In this document: positions 7,424 through 11,462 of the stretch, piece after piece
How positions within the stretch are numbered: position 1 is the stretch's first letter
Layout of the letters: every line of letters begins with the position of its first letter
Assembly: GCA_031274855.1 (NCBI GenBank)
Contig: JAISPO010000063.1
Location: 1 to 11,462 of the forward strand
Direction of reading: 5' to 3'
Source: Zoogloeaceae bacterium
GTDB lineage: Bacteria > Pseudomonadota > Gammaproteobacteria > Burkholderiales > Rhodocyclaceae
Length of the DNA stretch: 11,462 nucleotides
Notes under the pieces: generated by a model
The model's database searches: none
What the model was told of the DNA's origin: nothing
The model's input: only the letters and a program-made list of their open reading frames with translations
Position numbers and translations under genes: made by a program

Positions 7424-8173
7424 TTGAAGATCCTCATTCCCGTCAAGCGGGTGGTCGATTACAACGTCAAAGTGCGCGTCAAGACCGACGGCACAGGAAT
7501 CGACCTTGCCAATGTCAAGATGTCCATGAATCCCTTTGACGAAATCGCCGTCGAAGAAGCCATCCGCCTCAAGGAGACCGGTCTGGCGACCGAGGTGCTG
7601 GCGGTTAGTTGCGGCGTGACCGCCTGTCAGGAAACCCTGCGCACGGCCATGGCGCTCGGCGCCGATCGCGCGATTCTGGTGGAAACGGATGCCGAGTTGC
7701 AACCGCTGGCCGTCGCCAAGCTGCTCAAGGCGCTGGTCGACAAGGAGCAGCCCAAGCTGGTCATTCTCGGCAAGCAGGCCATCGACGATGACGCCAACCA
7801 GACCGGCCAGATGCTCGCGGCGCTGCTTGGCTGGCCGCAGGCTACGTTTGCGTCCAAGGTTGTTCTTGGCAGCGACAAAGTCACTGTTACCCGCGAGGTG
7901 GATGGCGGCCTGGAAACGGTTGAGATCGGCCTGCCGGCGGTGGTGACGACCGATCTGCGTTTGAACGAGCCGCGCTATGCGACTTTGCCGAACATTATGA
8001 AAGCGAAGAAGAAGCCGCTCGAAATCATCAAGCCTGCCGACTTGGGCGTCGATATTGCCCCGCGTCTGACGACGCTCAAATTCGCCGAGCCGCCCAAGCG
8101 CCAAGCCGGTATTCGCGTTGCCGATATTGCCGAACTTCTGGCAAAGCTCAAGAACGAAGCGAAGGTGATCTGA
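7424..8173 (+). CDS. etfB: Electron transfer flavoprotein, beta subunit
   Basis: Small subunit of the EtfAB heterodimer, which accepts electrons from acyl-CoA dehydrogenases and passes them to ETF:quinone oxidoreductase. 249 residues, as usual. It begins MKILIPVKRVVDYNVKVRVK and shows the AMP-binding elements MNPFDEIAVEEAIRLKE (35-51), ADRAILVETD (80-89) and GKQAIDDDANQTGQMLA (116-132). The beta-subunit signature and dehydrogenase recognition loop is intact (LNEPRYATLPNIMKAKKKPL, 180-199). These point to the classical housekeeping (group I) ETF, not the bifurcating or FixAB type. Translation starts at TTG behind a strong ribosome site, an uncommon start that may lower output relative to etfA. 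First gene of etfB-etfA-acyl-CoA dehydrogenase, divergent from tetR and probably repressed by its product. Confidence 0.97.
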   Translation: MKILIPVKRVVDYNVKVRVKTDGTGIDLANVKMSMNPFDEIAVEEAIRLKETGLATEVLAVSCGVTACQETLRTAMALGADRAILVETDAELQPLAVAKLLKALVDKEQPKLVILGKQAIDDDANQTGQMLAALLGWPQATFASKVVLGSDKVTVTREVDGGLETVEIGLPAVVTTDLRLNEPRYATLPNIMKAKKKPLEIIKPADLGVDIAPRLTTLKFAEPPKRQAGIRVADIAELLAKLKNEAKVI

Positions 8174-8175
8174 AC

Positions 8176-9105
8176 ATGAGCATTCTTGTCATTGCTGAAC
8201 ACGACAACGCCGCGCTGAAGGCGGCTACCCTCAACACCATTACGGCGGCCGCCCGCATCGGCGGCGACATTCACGTGCTGGTTGCCGGACACGGCTGTGC
8301 CGCGGTTGCTCAAGCGGCGGCGCAGGTTGCCGGTGTCGCCAAGGTGCTGGTCGCCGATGCCGGTCACTACGCCGACCAGATGCCCGAAGATTTGACGGCG
8401 CTGGTTGTGCCGCTGGCAGCGGCTTACAGCCACATTCTCGCGCCGGCTACCAGTCAGGGCAAAAACTTCCTGCCGCGCGTGGCGGCCTTGCTTGATGTCG
8501 CGCAGATTTCAGACATTGTTGCTGTCGAGTCCGCCGATACTTTCGTTCGGCCCATCTATGCCGGTAATGCGCTGGCGACAGTGAAATCAGCGGACGCAAT
8601 CAAAGTCATCAGTGTGCGTACCACGGCCTTCAATGCGGCTGGTTCGGGCGGTTCCGCCGTCATCGAAACGCTGACTGCCGCTGCGGTGGTTTGCCAGTCC
8701 AAAGTCGTTGGCCGCGAGATCAGCAAATCGGCCCGCCCCGAATTGGCCGCCGCCAAAATCATTGTCTCCGGCGGGCGCGGGCTGGCCTCCGGCGAGAATT
8801 ACCACAAGCTGATGGAGCCGCTGGCTGACAAGCTGGGCGCGGCGTTGGGCGCATCGCGGGCGGCTGTCGACGCCGGTTTCGTGCCGAATGATTATCAAGT
8901 CGGCCAGACCGGCAAGATCGTCGCGCCGCAGCTTTACATCGCGGTCGGCATCTCCGGCGCAATTCAGCATCTGGCCGGTATGAAGGAGTCGAAAGTCATT
9001 GTTGCGATCAACAAAGACCCGGACGCGCCGATTTTCCAAGTGGCTGATTACGGTCTGGTCGCCGATCTCTTTCAGGCCGTGCCGGAACTGACTGCGGCTT
9101 TGTAA
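8176..9105 (+). CDS. etfA: Electron transfer flavoprotein, alpha subunit
   Basis: FAD-carrying subunit of EtfAB. 309 residues, normal length. Domain I (about 1-185) starts MSILVIAEHDNAALKAATLN. The C-terminal FAD domain has SGGRGLASGENYHK (198-210), whose Arg201 matches the conserved flavin-contacting Arg; QVGQTGKIVAP and YIAVGISGAIQHLAGM (241-269); and AINKDPDAPIFQVADYGLVAD (277-297), the classic alpha-subunit signature. Its ATG is 2 nt after the etfB stop, with AAGGTG 8 nt before it inside etfB, so the two subunits are made from one message in balanced amounts. The acyl-CoA dehydrogenase gene follows after 33 bp, its likely electron donor. Confidence 0.97.
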   Translation: MSILVIAEHDNAALKAATLNTITAAARIGGDIHVLVAGHGCAAVAQAAAQVAGVAKVLVADAGHYADQMPEDLTALVVPLAAAYSHILAPATSQGKNFLPRVAALLDVAQISDIVAVESADTFVRPIYAGNALATVKSADAIKVISVRTTAFNAAGSGGSAVIETLTAAAVVCQSKVVGREISKSARPELAAAKIIVSGGRGLASGENYHKLMEPLADKLGAALGASRAAVDAGFVPNDYQVGQTGKIVAPQLYIAVGISGAIQHLAGMKESKVIVAINKDPDAPIFQVADYGLVADLFQAVPELTAAL

Positions 9106-9138
9106 CCCTTGCTTGAATGCTGACGAGGAGTAGAAACG

Positions 9139-10923
9139 ATGAGCTATAAGGCTCCCGCGAAAGACATGATGTTCGTGCTGAAGGAGCTGGCCGGTCTTGA
9201 TGAGGTCAACCAGTTGCCCGGCTATGAAGAAGCGACGCCCGACTTGGTTGAGGCGATTCTCGACGAGGCCGGAAAGTTCGCGGGCGAAGTGCTCGCGCCG
9301 CTGAATTTCAGCGGCGATCAGGAAAGCGCTCAGTGGCAGGATCGCGCCGTGACCATGCCGTCCGGTTTCAAGGAGGCTTATCGCCAATTTGCCGAAAGCG
9401 GCTGGACCGCGCTGGATTGCCACCCCGAATATGGCGGTCAGGGTTTGCCGCGTCTCGTTTCGGCGGCGGTGCGCGAAATGTGGAAGGCCGCCAACATGGC
9501 CTTTTCGCTGTGCCCGATGCTGACCAGCGGCGCGATTGAGGCGCTGGAACTCTGCGGTTCGGCAGAGCAGAAACAGATGTATTTGCCCAACATGATTTCG
9601 GGCAAATGGACCGGTACCATGAATATCACCGAGCCGCAGGCCGGTTCCGATCTGGCGGCGATCCGCTCCCGCGCCGAGCCGCAAGGCGACGGCACTTACA
9701 AGATTTTCGGGCAAAAGATTTTCATCACCTACGGCGAGCACGACATGGCGGAGAACATCATCCATCTCGTACTGGCGCGGCTGCCCGACGCCCCCGAAGG
9801 CGTCAAAGGCATTTCGCTATTCGTCGTGCCGAAGTATCAGGTCAAGCCCGACGGCAGCCTCGGCGAACGCAACGATGCCTATTGCGTCTCCATCGAACAC
9901 AAGCTCGGCATTCATGCCAGCCCGACTTCCGTGATGGCCTTCGGCGATCATGGCGGCGCGCTCGGCACTCTCGTTGGCAAGCCGAATGAGGGACTGAAGT
10001 ACATGTTCATCATGATGAACGCCGCGCGTTATGCGGTCGGCCTTGAAGGTCTCGCGCTGGCCGAGCGCGCTTACCAGCAGGCGCTCGGTTACGCCCGTGA
10101 GCGGGTGCAGGGACGGGCGATTGAAGGTTCGGCGACATCGGTCGCCATCGTGCATCATCCCGATGTGCGTCGCATGTTGATGACCATGAAGTCGCAGATT
10201 GAAGCCATGCGCGCATTGGCCTATGTCGTCGCCGGCGCCCATGACGCGGCTTTCGCGCATCCCGATGAAACCGAGCGCAAGCGCAATCAGGCTTTCGTCG
10301 ATCTAATGATTCCGGTCGTCAAAGGCTGGCTCACCGAAACCGGCAACGAGGTTGCCTACCTCGGCGTTCAAGTGCATGGCGGCATGGGCTTCATCGAAGA
10401 AACCGGCGCGGCCCAACACCTGCGCGATGCGCGCATCACGACCATTTACGAAGGCACCACCGGCATTCAGGCCAACGACCTGATCGGACGCAAGCTGGCA
10501 CGCGACGGCGGCGCGACGCTCAAGATAGTGGTCGAGCAGATGCAACAAACCATTGCCGAACTCGACAAAGCTGGCGCGGAGCTGACCGGCATCAAGACCG
10601 CGCTGGTCAAAGGCGTTGCCGCAGTCGTCGAAGCCGGTGCCTACATCACCGCCAACTACGCCAGCGCCGTGCGCGAAGTCGCTGTCGGCGCAGTCCCCTT
10701 CCTCAAACTGATGGGCATCGTTTCCGGCGGCTGGCTGATGGCCCGCGCCGCCCTGACAGCCCGCAAGAAAATTGCCGAGGGCGACAGCGACCCCTTCTAC
10801 CCAAGCAAAATCGCCACAGCCAACTACTACGCCGCCCACATCCTTCCAGCGGCTTCCGGCCTCGCCACCGTCATCACCACCGGCGGCCCCAGCGCGCTCG
10901 CGATCCCGGAGGAGCAGTTATAG
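9139..10923 (+). CDS. Large acyl-CoA dehydrogenase with C-terminal extension (DmdC-like)
   Basis: Flavoenzyme that introduces the alpha-beta double bond into an acyl-CoA and gives the electrons to EtfAB. At 594 residues it is about 200 longer than short/medium-chain dehydrogenases and matches the class with an extra C-terminal domain (about 470-594), which includes 3-methylmercaptopropionyl-CoA dehydrogenase DmdC and many beta-oxidation enzymes annotated that way. Visible: N-terminal helical domain (1-155), FAD/substrate strand TGTMNITEPQAGSDLAAI (158-175), GQKIFITYGEHD (191-202), EHKLGIHASPTSVMAFGD (253-270), QVHGGMGFIEE (411-421) and IYEGTTGIQANDL (436-448). Glu438 in the last motif is the expected catalytic base. 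AGGAG lies 8 nt before the ATG. Third gene of the etf operon. The substrate is not deducible: a medium- or long-chain or branched acyl-CoA is as likely as the methylthio compound, so no gene symbol is given. Confidence 0.92.
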   Translation: MSYKAPAKDMMFVLKELAGLDEVNQLPGYEEATPDLVEAILDEAGKFAGEVLAPLNFSGDQESAQWQDRAVTMPSGFKEAYRQFAESGWTALDCHPEYGGQGLPRLVSAAVREMWKAANMAFSLCPMLTSGAIEALELCGSAEQKQMYLPNMISGKWTGTMNITEPQAGSDLAAIRSRAEPQGDGTYKIFGQKIFITYGEHDMAENIIHLVLARLPDAPEGVKGISLFVVPKYQVKPDGSLGERNDAYCVSIEHKLGIHASPTSVMAFGDHGGALGTLVGKPNEGLKYMFIMMNAARYAVGLEGLALAERAYQQALGYARERVQGRAIEGSATSVAIVHHPDVRRMLMTMKSQIEAMRALAYVVAGAHDAAFAHPDETERKRNQAFVDLMIPVVKGWLTETGNEVAYLGVQVHGGMGFIEETGAAQHLRDARITTIYEGTTGIQANDLIGRKLARDGGATLKIVVEQMQQTIAELDKAGAELTGIKTALVKGVAAVVEAGAYITANYASAVREVAVGAVPFLKLMGIVSGGWLMARAALTARKKIAEGDSDPFYPSKIATANYYAAHILPAASGLATVITTGGPSALAIPEEQL

Positions 10924-10959
10924 GGGTTGATTGAACCCTGAAACCTGTATCCTGTCGTA

Positions 10960-11462
10960 ATGGATGACATTCAGATTTCTGCTGAGTTACATCGGCGTAT
11001 TGCGGATTTCCGGCGTGATTTGCACGCGCACCCCGAACTGGCTTTCGGCGAGGAGCGCACGGCAGGCGCTGTGGCGTCGGCGCTGGCGCGGCTGGGCATT
11101 GAAGTGCATCGCGGGCTGGCGAAAACGGGCGTGGTCGGACGGCTGACGATGGGCAACGGACAGGGGCCGGCGATTGGATTGCGGGCGGATATGGATGCCT
11201 TGCCGCTTGATGAATTGAACGAGTTTTCGCACCGTTCGCAACACGCGGGCCGGATGCACGCTTGCGGGCATGACGGTCACACGGCAATGCTGCTCGGCGC
11301 TGCCGAGGCGCTGGCGGCGCGGCGCGGGCAGGGGCCGGATGGCATCGTCTATTTCATTTTTCAACCGGCTGAAGAACACGAAGGCGGCGGGCGTGTGATG
11401 GTCGAGGAGGGGCTGTTTACACGCTTTCCCATGCGTCAGGTGTTCGGTTTGCACAACTGGCC
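10960..11462 (+). CDS. M20-family amidohydrolase (hippurate / N-acyl-amino acid hydrolase type), 3'-truncated
   Basis: Metal-dependent hydrolase that cleaves N-acyl amino acids such as hippurate; cytosolic, no signal peptide seen. The first 167 residues are in the window and the frame is still open at the end. It begins MDDIQISAELHRRIADFRRDLHAHPEL. The M20D motifs are RADMDALPL (75-83), HACGHDGHTAMLLG (100-113; Cys102 and His104 as metal ligands), FQPAEEHEGGG (134-144; Glu138/Glu139 as general base and metal ligand) and LHNW (164-167). The ATG is 36 bp after the dehydrogenase stop with no terminator and no clear Shine-Dalgarno; an overlapping ATG at 10964 opens an unrelated frame. It could be the fourth gene of the etf operon or have its own promoter. 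Hippurate hydrolase, N-acyl-L-amino acid and IAA-amino acid hydrolases cannot be separated by sequence here. Confidence 0.9.
   Translation, partial: MDDIQISAELHRRIADFRRDLHAHPELAFGEERTAGAVASALARLGIEVHRGLAKTGVVGRLTMGNGQGPAIGLRADMDALPLDELNEFSHRSQHAGRMHACGHDGHTAMLLGAAEALAARRGQGPDGIVYFIFQPAEEHEGGGRVMVEEGLFTRFPMRQVFGLHNW

Noticed and set aside
7400..8104. Minus-strand open frame opposite etfB
   Set aside because: Shadow frame; etfB shows all family motifs on the plus strand.
8587..9765. Long antisense open frame opposite etfA and the acyl-CoA dehydrogenase
   Set aside because: Shadow frame in GC-rich DNA opposite two well-supported genes; composition is His/Arg/Gly-rich and matches no family I know.
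2460..10923. A joint methylthio-compound pathway linking mtnP with the DmdC-like dehydrogenase
   Set aside because: The genes are over 6 kb apart, in separate units with unrelated genes between, and the dehydrogenase substrate is unknown.
10922..10939. Small hairpin (GGGTT/AACCC) just after the dehydrogenase stop as a terminator
   Set aside because: Only 5-6 bp stem and no T-tract; the M20 gene starts about 20 nt later on the same strand.
10938..10949. 12-base string CTGAAACCTGTA shared with 3226-3237
   Set aside because: One copy is inside the glnD coding end; several chance 12-mer matches are expected in a window this size.

Overview
The window reads as a chromosomal segment of a GC-rich proteobacterium, most likely a betaproteobacterium (Rhodocyclales/Nitrosomonadales-like). 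This is inferred from the wording of the TypA, GlnD, EtfAB and S-methyl-5'-thioinosine phosphorylase proteins and from the map-glnD pair; I cannot place it more precisely without a search. Coding density is high. I see no rRNA, tRNA, insertion sequence, phage gene, CRISPR array or other mobile feature. Most of the content is housekeeping or core catabolic metabolism, and I do not see a convincing new defence-type or otherwise novel multi-gene system.

Left part (1-3212): the 3' part of a hypoxanthine-guanine phosphoribosyltransferase (hpt, +) meets the translational GTPase typA/bipA (-) tail to tail. typA is divergent from an S-methyl-5'-thioinosine phosphorylase gene (mtnP, +). MTI phosphorylase releases hypoxanthine and Hpt turns hypoxanthine into IMP, so the two + strand genes flanking typA fit one purine/methylthio salvage route. 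The typA-mtnP gap carries a symmetric inverted repeat whose two arms each look like an extended -10 promoter, one for each gene.

Middle part (3209-6605): glnD (PII uridylyltransferase/uridylyl-removing enzyme) and map (methionine aminopeptidase) lie on the - strand as a likely map-glnD operon. The glnD stop codon interlocks with that of mtnP. A degenerate palindromic intergenic repeat lies upstream of map.

Right part (6716-11462): a TetR-family repressor gene (-) is divergent from etfB-etfA-acyl-CoA dehydrogenase (+), followed by the start of an M20-family amidohydrolase that runs off the window. The dehydrogenase passes electrons to the EtfAB flavoprotein, which feeds the quinone pool through an ETF:quinone oxidoreductase encoded elsewhere. 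The 120-bp tetR-etfB gap holds two 18-bp near-palindromes (CCATAC-N6-GTATTG) with centres 52 bp apart. They are the best candidates for the TetR operators, making this an acyl-CoA-type catabolic operon with a dedicated local repressor. That operator pair and the typA-mtnP promoter symmetry are the most distinctive signals in the window.
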